64,000 nucleotides of DNA from Deltaproteobacteria bacterium (GCA_002748835.1 PDTL01000018.1:62001-126000); one strand, 5' to 3'. Numbered from the stretch's first letter, positions 18,095-29,957 are shown. Program-made: numbers and translations. Notes: generated by a model not told the origin, from the letters alone.

Positions 18095-19149
18095 TTATCG
18101 TTTACCCTTCTCATGGCAAGGCCCATACAGATGGCTGATTGTGGCGCCATCTGTTTGAGATATTCTTCATCAAGATGATCATTATCAATAATTATTTTAG
18201 CGAATGGATTAATGACAGTAACGTCCACGGATGTTTGAAGTGACAAATTATCACGAAATTCTTTTACATTTGCACCGCCGCCACTCAAAATAATTTTTGA
18301 TATATTTTTATCAGGATATGTGGAATAAAAGAAATCAAGTGCCCGTCTTATCTCAGTACACCAATCAGCAACCACCGAAGATACGATCATCTGCATATCT
18401 TCCTGTGTTATTTTGTCAGATTCAGTATTATTTTTAATTTCTTCAGCTTCCAAGAAAGAACACCCTGTCATGGACATTATCTTTTTAATTATCTGATCAC
18501 AACCAAGTGATACGTCTCTAATAAAGACAGATAAATAACCACATATAATATTGAGCGAAGTTTTTGATGCGCCGATATCAATCAACGCAACATATTCATC
18601 TTCGGCTCCTCCCGAACTCAGTTCATAAATATTCTGAAGCGCAAATGCATCAACATCAATAATACACGGAGTAAGCCCTGCCATATCAACCACTTCAGTA
18701 TAATCCTGAATCATTTCTTTTTTTGCAGCCACCAGCAACACATTCATCTGATTTGGATTATGTTCACTGTCGCCTATGATATGAAAATCGATATTAACTT
18801 CACTGATATCAAACGGAATATATTGCTCTGCTTCAAAATGAATAGTTGAACTCAGCTGTTCTTCTGTCATTTTCTGAACACTGATACGTTTTACGATAAC
18901 CGAATATCCACCCACAGATATCGAAACATTGTGCCTGCGTAAGTTATATGATTTAAATAACTGCTGAATTGACTCGGCGATTTCATCTTTATTCTTTATC
19001 TGCCCTTCTTCAATACATCCAGGTGGAATATCAACCGCCCCAAAACGCTTGAGGAACCAGCCTTTTTTTGTTTCAACAACTTCACCGGCCTTAATAATTC
19101 TAGAACCAATATCTAAACCGATCAGATGATCTTTTTTTCCGAATAACAT
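18091..19149 (-). CDS. pilM: Type IV pilus assembly protein PilM (actin-like ATPase fold)
   Basis: A 352-residue cytoplasmic protein with the FtsA/actin fold: phosphate-1 motif LIGLDIGSRIIKAGEV near residue 10, a VALIDIGASKTSLNI phosphate-2 motif near 190, and the adenosine motif KIILSGGGANVKEF near 290. PilM binds the PilN tail and forms the cytoplasmic ring of the alignment complex. It is first in pilMNOPQ. GAAGAGAT precedes ATG by four bases. No pilA, pilB, pilC or pilT lies in the window, so the motor and pilin genes are elsewhere. Confidence 0.95.
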   Translation of the reverse strand: MLFGKKDHLIGLDIGSRIIKAGEVVETKKGWFLKRFGAVDIPPGCIEEGQIKNKDEIAESIQQLFKSYNLRRHNVSISVGGYSVIVKRISVQKMTEEQLSSTIHFEAEQYIPFDISEVNIDFHIIGDSEHNPNQMNVLLVAAKKEMIQDYTEVVDMAGLTPCIIDVDAFALQNIYELSSGGAEDEYVALIDIGASKTSLNIICGYLSVFIRDVSLGCDQIIKKIMSMTGCSFLEAEEIKNNTESDKITQEDMQMIVSSVVADWCTEIRRALDFFYSTYPDKNISKIILSGGGANVKEFRDNLSLQTSVDVTVINPFAKIIIDNDHLDEEYLKQMAPQSAICMGLAMRRVNDK

Positions 19150-19750
19150 AGTAATCTCTTCAGCAGATTGTTAGATCAAAAAATAATGACACTTATATTT
19201 TATGTATATAAACAGCTCAGTACATATATAAATTTTATTTTTAGATATGGTTACTTCAATTTTTTTGCAAGTCAAGTAATTTTTATAAATTTATTAAACG
19301 ATTACGATATATTGTATATTCTTTTAATAACATACTATATATTGTACTACTATATCATTATAACCGATATGTTTCTGGATCAATTGACATCTTCTAAATT
19401 AAAATACGCGCAATTACAGTTTATGGCTGTGAATAACACACTTGTCATTAATAAAAAATGTTCAAAACTTATTTGATTTAAACAATGATGGATACGGAAA
19501 ACAATAAGCATCAGATATATCGACAGGATTAGTCTATTTTTATTCTTTTAAACATTCTTGTTTTTTGATAAAATTCAAATATTTATATCAGTATTTATAT
19601 TATAATCAATATTTATGATGGATAATTATTTTATTATTCCAAATAACATCATCAATTCTTGTCTATCTGATAAATATCCTGTATATTTAAATCTTAGTTA
19701 TTAAAATATTATAGCTACCCATTTTTAAATCAAAAGATTGGTCTCACAAT
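19150..19750. other. 600-base AT-rich gene-free gap between divergent pilM and dnaN
   Basis: No credible gene is seen in this stretch, which is extremely AT-rich (one 60-base line at 19261 has 10 G or C). It must contain the promoters of the pil operon (a weak minus-strand candidate is TTGAAG at 19254-19259 with TAAAAT at 19232-19237) and of dnaN (a perfect TATAAT at 19601-19606 with a poor -35). One DnaA-box-like 9-mer, TTATTCACA, lies on the minus strand at 19428-19436. An origin of replication is possible but not shown. Confidence 0.6.
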
Positions 19751-20872
19751 ATGTTGAATATAAAACTGAACAAATCTTCTATGGTTGAAATTTTATCTAA
19801 AATTCAAGGATTAACTGGTCGTAAAAGCAACCTTGCAATAACGTCACACCTGCTTATTCGGGCCACTGGATCTGAAATTTCAATTATTGCAACTGACTTG
19901 GAAACAGCCATGGAAGGGTTTTATGAAGCCACAGTCATTTCTGGGGGAAACATAACCATTAACGCAAAAAAACTCTATGAAATTATTCGTAATTTTCCAA
20001 CAGAAGAAATTCATATCGTTGAATCGGAAAATCGTTGGTTTACGATTGGAAATAAAACAGTGGAGTATCACCTGGTTGGTATGGATCCTGAAGATTTTCC
20101 CTTATTGCCTGATGATTCAGGAGATCATAAATTATCAGTACCCGGATATCAGTTGAAAAAAATGATAGAGCAGATGGTTCTTATTCCGGGAATAGGAGGA
20201 GATGACAGGCCCCATTTGACAGGTATTAAGGTTGAATTGCTGTCAGATGAACATAATCAAATTTTCAGACTGCTTTCCACGGATGGAAGGCGACTGGGAC
20301 TTACCGATTATACATTACCTGAAGACGTTGAAAATTTTGAGGTTTCAAGTTACCTTATCCCCAAAAAAGGTCTCGCAGAAGTCTTAAAGTTTATTGAAAC
20401 GGATGATACAGTACAGATACGCATTAATGAAAGTCATGTTGTTTTTGAAAAAACTAATGAAACCATAATGATACGGCTTTTAGAAGGCGATTTTCCCAAA
20501 TACGATGCGCTGATCAATTTTGATCCAGCGTATTCAATTGAATATGATAAAGATTTACTGCAGATGATGTTGAAACGGATGTCTATTCTTTCATCTGAGA
20601 CCTATAGTGGGGTTATATTCAGTTTTTCTGAAAATCAGATTCAGATCGTCACATCAAATCCGGATATGGGAGAATCCAGGGAAGAAATGTTGATCAATTA
20701 TAACAGGGAAGCCTTTGATGTTGCGTTTAATCCCAGGTATTTTATAGATGCTTTGAGTGTCATTGAAGATGATAAGGTAATGATGAATATAGTTAACGGA
20801 TCAAAACCCTGTATTCTGTATGGTGCCAGTGATACATCCTTTCTTTCGGTTATCATGCCGATGAAATTTTAG
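19751..20872 (+). CDS. dnaN: DNA polymerase III sliding clamp (beta subunit)
   Basis: A 373-residue clamp that encircles DNA and tethers the replicative polymerase. The three-fold repeat of the clamp domain is recognisable, with the typical start ending in ITSHLLIRATGSEISIIATDLETAM, a central TDGRRLGLTDY loop, and the classic C-terminus SVIMPMKF that forms part of the peptide-binding pocket. The length is normal. There is no strong ribosome site before the ATG. dnaA, which often precedes it, is absent; gyrB follows after 13 bases, without recF between. Confidence 0.97.
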   Translation: MLNIKLNKSSMVEILSKIQGLTGRKSNLAITSHLLIRATGSEISIIATDLETAMEGFYEATVISGGNITINAKKLYEIIRNFPTEEIHIVESENRWFTIGNKTVEYHLVGMDPEDFPLLPDDSGDHKLSVPGYQLKKMIEQMVLIPGIGGDDRPHLTGIKVELLSDEHNQIFRLLSTDGRRLGLTDYTLPEDVENFEVSSYLIPKKGLAEVLKFIETDDTVQIRINESHVVFEKTNETIMIRLLEGDFPKYDALINFDPAYSIEYDKDLLQMMLKRMSILSSETYSGVIFSFSENQIQIVTSNPDMGESREEMLINYNREAFDVAFNPRYFIDALSVIEDDKVMMNIVNGSKPCILYGASDTSFLSVIMPMKF

Positions 20873-20879
20873 GAATTAG

Positions 20880-23315
<2,436 letters not shown>

Positions 23316-23531
23316 TGTGTTTTGTTTTTCTTGATCAGCAATAATCCTTTTTCTGATGCGCATTCGCTATCAAATAGCTGATCACGGTATTCGACGTGTA
23401 ATATAAAACCCTGAAAATCGGATAAAGCGTACACTTTAAGACTTATAATTTTTGTTTCTTGTTGAAATATCAGAATTTTTCTCTTATTTTAAATGGTGTG
23501 CGCATACGACTTTCAGGATAAAACTTTAAAT

Positions 23532-23564
23532 AAAAAAGGGGGCTGAATACCAGCCCCCTTTTTT
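23532..23564. terminator. Bidirectional terminator between gyrB and the thiolase gene
   Basis: Stem AAAAAAGGGGGCTG (23532-23545) with CAGCCCCCTTTTTT (23551-23564) around a 5-base loop. T-runs on both strands allow it to serve both convergent transcripts. Confidence 0.9.
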
Positions 23565-23593
23565 ATTGTGTTAGTTCAAAAGATAGGGGAAGC

Positions 23594-24775
23594 TTATACC
23601 ATTTCAAAAATGCATGCAGCGCCCATACCACCACCGATGCACATTGAAACGATACCGTATTTACCGCCTGTACGTTTCAGGTTTGAAAGCAGGGTTGCTG
23701 TCAATTTTGCACCGGTGCATCCCAGGGGGTGACCCAGGGCAATGGCACCACCGTTGATGTTGACCTTTTTCATCGCATCCGTTCCCCAGATACCAAGTTC
23801 TTTCAGGCAGTGAATAGACTGGGAAGCAAAGGCTTCATTCAGTTCGATGACATCAATCTGATCCAGCGTCATGCCTGCATTTTTCAAAACTTTGGGAATG
23901 GCATATTTGGGACCGACACCCATTTCATCAGACTTACAGCCGGCTACGGCATAGCTGACAATTTTTGCGATGGGTGTGAGACCCAGGCGGTCACAGGCCT
24001 CTTTGGATGCAATCACCGTAGCTGCTGCGCCGTCAGTTGTCTGGGAAGAGTTTGCGGCAGTTACATTTCCACCCGCTTTAAACGGGGAGTTCAGACGCGC
24101 GATACCTTCTGCTGTGGTACCTTCACGCACACCATCGTCAGCTTCTATTATTTTGGTTTCTTTAACCCAGTTACCGTCTTTTTGAACATAATAGTTCGCC
24201 GGTGTGGGAACGATTTCAGTAAAGTAACCGTTTTTCTGTGCTTCAGCTGCTTTTGCGTTTGAATCTGCTGCGAATTCATCCATTTCCTGACGGGTAATGC
24301 CATAACGATCAACGACGTTTTCAGCGGTTACACCCATTGAAATGTAGGATTCCGGATTTGTTTTTGCAAATTCGGGATGGGGACGCGGTGAGTGTCCGCC
24401 CATGGGAACATAGGTCATGGATTCGAGTCCACCCCCCAGGGTGATTTCAGACCATCCGGCCTGTACGCGCAGAGATGCCAGGCAGATGGCTTCCAGACCT
24501 GAAGAGCAGAAACGGTTGACGGTGGCACCGGAAACTTCTTCCGGAAAACCTGCCATCTGGTTGGCAAGGCGCCCGATGTTCAGACCTTGTTCCCCTTCGG
24601 GAAAAGCGCAACCGACCATGCAGTCATCAATTTCTTTGGGGTCCAGGTTTATCTTTTCCACTGCCGCCTTCATGATGAAGGCGAGCAGTTCTTCCGGACG
24701 GGTTTCCCGGAAAGCACCCCGGCGGTTTTTGCAACCCGGAGTCCGAACAGATGAAACAATATATGCATCTCTCAT
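23594..24775 (-). CDS. fadA: Acetyl-CoA acyltransferase (thiolase)
   Basis: A 393-residue thiolase, second gene of a beta-oxidation operon. It cleaves 3-ketoacyl-CoA with CoA, or condenses acetyl-CoA. Seen: nucleophile Cys90 in VNRFCSSGLEAI, the GHP histidine at about 349 in NGGAIALGHPLGCTGAK, and Cys379 in SMCIGGGMGAACIF. A perfect AGGAGG precedes the start. It lies 63 bases after the hydroxyacyl-CoA dehydrogenase/hydratase, and the pairing suggests the degradative role. It ends at a strong terminator. Confidence 0.93.
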   Translation of the reverse strand: MRDAYIVSSVRTPGCKNRRGAFRETRPEELLAFIMKAAVEKINLDPKEIDDCMVGCAFPEGEQGLNIGRLANQMAGFPEEVSGATVNRFCSSGLEAICLASLRVQAGWSEITLGGGLESMTYVPMGGHSPRPHPEFAKTNPESYISMGVTAENVVDRYGITRQEMDEFAADSNAKAAEAQKNGYFTEIVPTPANYYVQKDGNWVKETKIIEADDGVREGTTAEGIARLNSPFKAGGNVTAANSSQTTDGAAATVIASKEACDRLGLTPIAKIVSYAVAGCKSDEMGVGPKYAIPKVLKNAGMTLDQIDVIELNEAFASQSIHCLKELGIWGTDAMKKVNINGGAIALGHPLGCTGAKLTATLLSNLKRTGGKYGIVSMCIGGGMGAACIFEMV

Positions 24776-24838
24776 TGTAAATTTCCTCCTAAAATAGAAT
24801 AGCGCTCTCTTTTATGTTCACCGAAAGTCCGACATATG

Positions 24839-27250
24839 TTAGTTGCGGAGCGGTTTACCGGTGGTCAGCATGTGTTCGATACGGGCAAGGGTCAAATCTT
24901 CCTTCAGGAAGTCAACAAACGCTTCACGTTCGAGTTTGAGGATGACTTCTTCATCAATTTCGGTGCCGTATTTGACAGTACCACCGGCGATAACATGAGC
25001 AATACGCTTGGCCAGGAATCCATCGTGTTCACTCAAGAACTTGCCGTTCAGCATGTTGAAGAGTTCTGCATTGACCATTGCCAAACCGTCTTCACCCACA
25101 ACGCGGAGTTTTTTCTTCATTGGGGGCGCATATCCTTCGTCAACCATCTTCAGAACTTCTTTTTTCGCTTCGCCGATTTGGAGGTCACGGTTGAAGATGA
25201 TGCGGTCTTTCCACGGATGCAGGTGACCGTTGGCAACAGCACCGGCAGCAGACATGGACACTTTTGCCATACCGATGCACATAAAAGCGGCAATGTAGAG
25301 CTTGGTCAGATCCGCTTCTTTTGCGTTACCCGCAGGCAACGCGTTGACAAACTTCTTGTACAGGTTCAGGCAGCCACCGCCTGCGGGAAGCAGTCCAACA
25401 CCAATTTCAACCAGGCCCATGTACAGTTCTGCATGAGCAACTATTTTATCCACACCCAGGCAGGTTTCGCACCCCCCACCCAGGGTCATGCCGTATGGAG
25501 CTGCAACAACCGGGAAGCTGGAATAGAGTGCACGCTGAAGACCGCTTTGTGCAATGTTAAGGAATTCATCTGCTTCTGCGTATTTTTTTTCTTTACCCAG
25601 CTGCAGAACATAAGAGAGATCTGCGCCTGCAGAGAATGCACCTGGCATACCGCCTGCCTGGTTACCGATGACCAGACCGCAACCGTTGGCATCGACATAA
25701 TCCAGACACTGGGCGATAAATTCGATGATTTCACGGTTCAGCGCGTTCATCTTGGTGTGGAATTCGCAGCAGAATACACCGTCGCCGATGTCGATCAGAG
25801 AAGCGGATGCGCAGGTTTTGACCACTTTGTTATCAGCTTTGATAGCTGCCAGAGATACGGCACTTTCACTAACCACTTCTTGTTTGTAATCGCCGGCAAC
25901 CAGATCAAAATAATACCGCTTGCCGTTTTCCATTTTATAGAAAGTTTCGTTTCCGCCGTCGAGCATCTTTTTAACAGATGCTGCTACGGGCAGGCCTTCA
26001 GCTTCCATTTTTTCAACGGATTTGCGAACACCCATTTCATCCCATGCTTCGAAGGGACCGATGTCCCATCCATAACCCCATTTCATGGCGTTATCGATTT
26101 CAACCAGGGAATCTGCGATTTCAGGAATACGGTTGCCGCTGTAGGTAAGCGCATTTGCCATACACTTCCAGGCAAACTTGGCGCCTTTGTCTTCACCGTA
26201 TACAATCGCCCTTATTTTTTCACCAAGGGTTTGTGCTTTTTTTGCTTCTGCGAGGCAGGGAAAATCAGGCTTTGGCGCATCAATATATTCGCCGGTCGCC
26301 GGATTAATCTGAAGTTTGAAGCGTTTGCCGTTTTCATCTCTACCTTTTTTGTAAAAACCGGCTTTGGTCTTGTTCCCCAGTTTACCGTCAGCAACCATTT
26401 TTTTCAGGTAATCGGGAACACTGACGGTGTCGCGCATTTCATCATTCGGGCAGAGCTCGTAAGAGTTGTCTGCAACGTGCACCATGGTATCCAGACCCAC
26501 CAGGTCAGCAGTACCGAAGACCGCGGTACGCGGGCGACCCATGGATGGACCGAACAACGCATCAGCTTCAGCCGGAAGAATGCCGTCTTCAACGCAGGCC
26601 TGTAAAATTTTACCGATACCCTGGATACCGATACGGTTACCGATGAAGTTCGGTGTATCTTTCGCCCATACGATACCTTTACCCAGGTAGACTTCACCAA
26701 ATTTAGCCATGAAGTCGAGGATTTCTTTCTTGGTTTCAGCACCCGGAATCAGTTCGAGGAGATGCATATACCGAACCGGGTTGAAAAAGTGGGTACCCAT
26801 GAAGTTTTTTTTGAATTTATCAGAAAACCCTTCGGATATCTGGGCCAGGGGAATACCGGACGTGTTGGAAGTAACGATGGTGTCATCTTTCATGATACCT
26901 TCGATACGTTTAAATAAATTACGTTTAATTTCAAGATTTTCAACAACAACTTCGCAGATCCAGTCGCAGTCTGCCAGTTTGTCGAAATCGTCTTCGAGGT
27001 TACCGGTTTCGATCAAGGTAGCATCTTTTTTAGTCATGAACAGGGATGGCCTGGAAGCCAGTGTGGCTTTCATACCATTTTCAACGATCCGGTTACGCGC
27101 AGCTGGATCATTTTTTTCTTCGTCAGTCAGGTCAAAAGGAACGATGTCGAGCAGTAACACTTTTACGCCAGCACCGGCGAGGAGAGCGGCAATACCACCA
27201 CCCATGATCCCGGAACCGATAACTGCAGCCTTTCTGATTTTTCTAGCCAT
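24839..27250 (-). CDS. 3-hydroxyacyl-CoA dehydrogenase/enoyl-CoA hydratase fusion (FadN-like domain order)
   Basis: An 803-residue bifunctional beta-oxidation enzyme. The NAD-binding dehydrogenase comes first (AAVIGSGIMGGGIAALLAGAG at about 8-28; catalytic-type segment THFFNPVRYMHLLELIPG), then a dehydrogenase C-terminal domain, then a crotonase domain over about the last 300 residues (GAFSAGADLSYVLQLG, TLGGGCETCLG). This is the reverse of E. coli FadB and matches Bacillus FadN. The true start is ATG 27250 with AGGAGG five bases upstream; an in-frame codon at 27283 has no site. Transcription probably starts at the promoter at 27360-27389, and a FadR-like box covers the start point. The thiolase gene follows. 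Confidence 0.92.
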   Translation of the reverse strand: MARKIRKAAVIGSGIMGGGIAALLAGAGVKVLLLDIVPFDLTDEEKNDPAARNRIVENGMKATLASRPSLFMTKKDATLIETGNLEDDFDKLADCDWICEVVVENLEIKRNLFKRIEGIMKDDTIVTSNTSGIPLAQISEGFSDKFKKNFMGTHFFNPVRYMHLLELIPGAETKKEILDFMAKFGEVYLGKGIVWAKDTPNFIGNRIGIQGIGKILQACVEDGILPAEADALFGPSMGRPRTAVFGTADLVGLDTMVHVADNSYELCPNDEMRDTVSVPDYLKKMVADGKLGNKTKAGFYKKGRDENGKRFKLQINPATGEYIDAPKPDFPCLAEAKKAQTLGEKIRAIVYGEDKGAKFAWKCMANALTYSGNRIPEIADSLVEIDNAMKWGYGWDIGPFEAWDEMGVRKSVEKMEAEGLPVAASVKKMLDGGNETFYKMENGKRYYFDLVAGDYKQEVVSESAVSLAAIKADNKVVKTCASASLIDIGDGVFCCEFHTKMNALNREIIEFIAQCLDYVDANGCGLVIGNQAGGMPGAFSAGADLSYVLQLGKEKKYAEADEFLNIAQSGLQRALYSSFPVVAAPYGMTLGGGCETCLGVDKIVAHAELYMGLVEIGVGLLPAGGGCLNLYKKFVNALPAGNAKEADLTKLYIAAFMCIGMAKVSMSAAGAVANGHLHPWKDRIIFNRDLQIGEAKKEVLKMVDEGYAPPMKKKLRVVGEDGLAMVNAELFNMLNGKFLSEHDGFLAKRIAHVIAGGTVKYGTEIDEEVILKLEREAFVDFLKEDLTLARIEHMLTTGKPLRN

Positions 27251-27340
27251 GTTTTCCTCCTGTATATAATGTATTACACACACACCCTAATGATACGCAC
27301 ACACAATTATTTATTTAAAAATTAGTACAACAATTACAAA

Positions 27341-27357
27341 AAATGAATATTCGTTCA
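27341..27357. promoter_or_regulatory. FadR (TetR-family)-like operator
   Basis: On the minus strand the 17-mer TGAACGAATATTCATTT resembles the published Bacillus FadR box (TGAATGA-M-TA-N-TCATTCA), matching at all but three positions: one in the left arm and the last two. It lies just downstream of the -10 element, where a repressor would block initiation. Confidence 0.5.
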
Positions 27358-27359
27358 AT

Positions 27360-27389
27360 TTCATAACAAAGATAAGAATTGCCTGTCAA
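27360..27389 (-). promoter_or_regulatory. Promoter of the fad operon
   Basis: Minus-strand -35 TTGACA (27384-27389), an 18-base spacer, and -10 TATGAA (27360-27365). It lies about 110 bases upstream of the dehydrogenase/hydratase start and is the only perfect -35 in the gap. Confidence 0.55.
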
Positions 27390-27668
27390 GGAAAAAAAAC
27401 GGTTTAAATCGAGGGGGCTTTTTTTATTTCTTTAAATTAAAAATTCAAATAGTTATATATGTTTTTTTTATAACCCATTCTGATAGATGATTTTATTTTT
27501 AACCTGTTAACAGGTATAAAAAACAATGAATTGACCTTCATTTTAATAATATATTAAATTTATTAAATAAAAAAATAAATTAGGACGATTATAGCGCCCT
27601 ATTTGCGCGATAAATTTTTATCTGAAATCGTGCTGATATCAATTTGTATACTAATTTTTTACAAAGGG
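27390..27668. other. AT-rich gap between purN and the fad promoter
   Basis: With the promoter and leader at 27251-27389, this makes a gene-free stretch of over 400 bases. The only clear structure is a perfect palindrome, ACCTGTTAACAGGT, at 27502-27515, with A/T runs on either side but no terminator-like U-run. No open frame of note is seen, and no clear terminator for purN. Confidence 0.5.
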
Positions 27669-28460
27669 TCACCCGATGCTGACCGGAAGGTGTTTGACAA
27701 CCCATCTTGACACCTTACCTGAATAGTCCGGGTCAGGTTTTCCCGGTACCAGCTTCAGACGGCCGAGTGCATACAGGCGGATACATTCCGGATACAGTTC
27801 CCACTCCAGTGATAATCCTTTTTGTTTTACCGATTCCAGGGTGTCTTTTGGCGTAATTGGAAATGTTTTTTGCCCGATGATGGGGCCGGAGTCTTCACCG
27901 TAATCAACAAAGTGGACCGTACATCCACCAACTTTGCAGCCGTAGTGGTACGTATCCGCATAACCGTCTGTTCCGGGAAAAGCCGGAAGGATTGCCGGAT
28001 GGATATTCATGATACGGGGCAGATTCCCGGTTATGTTGAGCTGATCAATTATAAAAGGAGATAATAAACGCATATAACCGGCAAGAACAAGGAGGTCTAT
28101 GTTGTGATGATCTAAGGTGGCTAGCAACACTTTTTCCGCCATGATTCTTTGTTTAAAAAAATCGGTTCGTTTTTGAAGGGGGATCTCAGAAGAGAGGAGT
28201 GACTGCTTGAGAAGGATATCGGCAAATGCATCCTCAGAAATTGGCAGCGGTGTTGTATCGCTGCAGGTGCGTGGGTAATTGATGACAAATGAGGGGATAT
28301 GATGGGCGCGTGCGCGTTCAAGTCCACCGGCGTCAGATTTGTCGGATCCAATACAGACAACCCTGCCTGGAATATATCCGTTTTCACAGGCATCAATGAT
28401 GGCCTGAAGGTTGGAACCGCCTCCTGAAATAAGGGCGCCGATGCGTATGCGGGAGGTCAT
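27669..28460 (-). CDS. purN: Phosphoribosylglycinamide formyltransferase
   Basis: A 263-residue enzyme for the third step of purine synthesis, transferring formyl from 10-formyl-THF to GAR. Seen: the N-terminal GALISGGGSNLQAIID phosphate-binding loop, catalytic Asn and His in MNIHPAILPAFPG, and the catalytic Asp in VHFVDYGEDSGPIIGQ. It is longer than the usual 200-220 residues because of an insertion at about 65-110 (from YPRTCSDTT to DFFKQRIM). The frame stays open to 28808, but this upstream part overlaps the divergent trxA and lacks family similarity; ATG 28460 has AGGAG five bases upstream. Confidence 0.93.
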   Translation of the reverse strand: MTSRIRIGALISGGGSNLQAIIDACENGYIPGRVVCIGSDKSDAGGLERARAHHIPSFVINYPRTCSDTTPLPISEDAFADILLKQSLLSSEIPLQKRTDFFKQRIMAEKVLLATLDHHNIDLLVLAGYMRLLSPFIIDQLNITGNLPRIMNIHPAILPAFPGTDGYADTYHYGCKVGGCTVHFVDYGEDSGPIIGQKTFPITPKDTLESVKQKGLSLEWELYPECIRLYALGRLKLVPGKPDPDYSGKVSRWVVKHLPVSIG

Positions 28461-28636
28461 ATCTGCTCCTGTAATTGAGCTGTTCCAGTGCAATCCGAGA
28501 AAGCCCGGGTAAGGTTGACAAGGTCTATATGGGTAACTATAATCCATAAAATTGTCAATAAATGAGACCATGTCTTCAGACAGTGTGATCAGATGCATAA
28601 CCAGCTCGCAATAGAAAATGAAAGGAAATAAATCGC

Positions 28637-28963
28637 ATGGCCAAAGGAATGCTGGAAATATCGGATAGTAATTTTGAATCAGACGTGGTTCAGTCAGATA
28701 AACCGGTTTTAGTTGATTTCTGGGCGCCCTGGTGCGGCCCCTGCCGCGCAATTGCACCGCTGCTTGAAGAACTTGTAGACGTCTACGGAGATCAGGTGGT
28801 ATTTGCAAAGTGCAATGTGGATGACAATCCGATTACACCGGGAAAATTTGGTATTCGCGCCATTCCGACCCTGATTTTTTTCAAAGGGGGTGAAGCGAAA
28901 GAAACGCTTGTGGGAATGGTGGCAAAGGCCAAGCTTGAAGAAACAATTAAATCGATGATTTAG
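28637..28963 (+). CDS. trxA: Thioredoxin
   Basis: A 108-residue thioredoxin with the canonical active site WCGPC (Cys33, Cys36), the conserved DFWAPW entry strand and the cis-proline loop RAIPTLIFF. It reduces protein disulfides in the cytoplasm with electrons from the thioredoxin reductase encoded 12 bases downstream. AAAGGAAAT precedes the ATG. Confidence 0.97.
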   Translation: MAKGMLEISDSNFESDVVQSDKPVLVDFWAPWCGPCRAIAPLLEELVDVYGDQVVFAKCNVDDNPITPGKFGIRAIPTLIFFKGGEAKETLVGMVAKAKLEETIKSMI

Positions 28964-28975
28964 AGAAGGTGAATC

Positions 28976-29899
28976 ATGTCTGCAGTCGATTATGATCTGG
29001 TGATTATCGGGGGAGGTCCAGCGGGGCTGACCGCAGGTATTTATGCGTGCCGTTCGCGATTGAATGTCCTGCTTGTTGAAAAGGCGGCTGTAGGCGGTCA
29101 GATTGTGATAACTGATTGGGTGGAAAATTATCCGGGATTTCCAGAAGGTATTTCAGGATATGATCTGGCGGAAAAAATGGCTGCTCAGGCAAAACAGTTT
29201 GGTCTGAAAACGGAATCTGACGAAGTCGTGTCCGTTGACTTTACGGGCGATGTGAAGGAGATCTCTCTGTCAGCGCGAAAAGTGACCTCACGGGCTGTGA
29301 TCATTGCCAGCGGCGCGTCTCCCAAAAAACTGGGTATCCCCGGAGAGGATCGTTTTTTTGGAAAAGGCGTTTCAACCTGCGCCACCTGTGACGGTCCCTT
29401 TTACCGGGAAGCGGTTCTGGCTGCAGTGGGCGGAGGGGATACAGCAGTTCAGGAAAGCCATTTTTTGACCAAATTTGCCAAGAAAGTCTATCTGATTCAT
29501 CGGCGGGATGAACTCAGAGCTGCCAAAATTCTTCAGGAACGGGCTTTTGCAAACGATAAGATTGAAATTATCTGGGATTCAGTTGTCACATCAATGAATG
29601 GGTTTGCGCTTTTGGAAAACGTGACCGTTGAAAATGTGAAAACAGGAGAGAGCCGCCAGCTGGATGTAAAAGGTTGTTTTGTGTGGATCGGTACAGACCC
29701 GAATACAGAATTTTTAAATGGTAGTGTTAAAACCGATGAATGGGGTTTTATCAAAGTGAACGAACGGATGGAAACGTCGGTTCCCGGTGTGTTTGCAGTC
29801 GGCGATGTCCGTACGACTCCGCTCAGGCAGATCGCCACTGCTGTGGGAGACAGCGCCATCGCAGCGATGTCTGCGGAACATTATATCCTCGCAGGGTGA
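28976..29899 (+). CDS. trxB: Thioredoxin reductase
   Basis: A 307-residue flavoprotein that passes NAD(P)H electrons to thioredoxin. Seen: FAD motif IIGGGPAGLTAGIYA, redox pair CATC at Cys135 and Cys138, an NAD(P)-binding AAVGGGDTAVQE near 155, and the C-terminal FAD motif GVFAVGDVRTTPLRQIATAVGDSAIAA. The NAD(P)-site residues after the glycine motif (HRRDELRAAK) resemble the NADPH-type arginine cluster. It forms an operon with trxA and ends at the hairpin at 29958. Confidence 0.97.
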   Translation: MSAVDYDLVIIGGGPAGLTAGIYACRSRLNVLLVEKAAVGGQIVITDWVENYPGFPEGISGYDLAEKMAAQAKQFGLKTESDEVVSVDFTGDVKEISLSARKVTSRAVIIASGASPKKLGIPGEDRFFGKGVSTCATCDGPFYREAVLAAVGGGDTAVQESHFLTKFAKKVYLIHRRDELRAAKILQERAFANDKIEIIWDSVVTSMNGFALLENVTVENVKTGESRQLDVKGCFVWIGTDPNTEFLNGSVKTDEWGFIKVNERMETSVPGVFAVGDVRTTPLRQIATAVGDSAIAAMSAEHYILAG

Positions 29900-29957
29900 C
29901 GCGAATCCTCAGGATACAATCGACATCGGTGTTGTCTTCTATTCTGTGATTATTTAT

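Noticed and set aside
19168..19476. A 102-codon open frame in the AT-rich gap
   Set aside because: Composition is low-complexity (Tyr/Ile/Leu), there is no ribosome site, and such frames are expected by chance at this base composition.
24836..26605. A 589-codon open frame on the plus strand opposite the dehydrogenase/hydratase gene
   Set aside because: It lies wholly antisense to a clear bifunctional enzyme, has Phe/His/Cys-rich composition and no motif; it reflects codon bias of the real gene.
28461..28808. N-terminal extension of purN reaching across the trxA start
   Set aside because: It overlaps divergent trxA, has no PurN similarity, and ATG 28460 has a good ribosome site.
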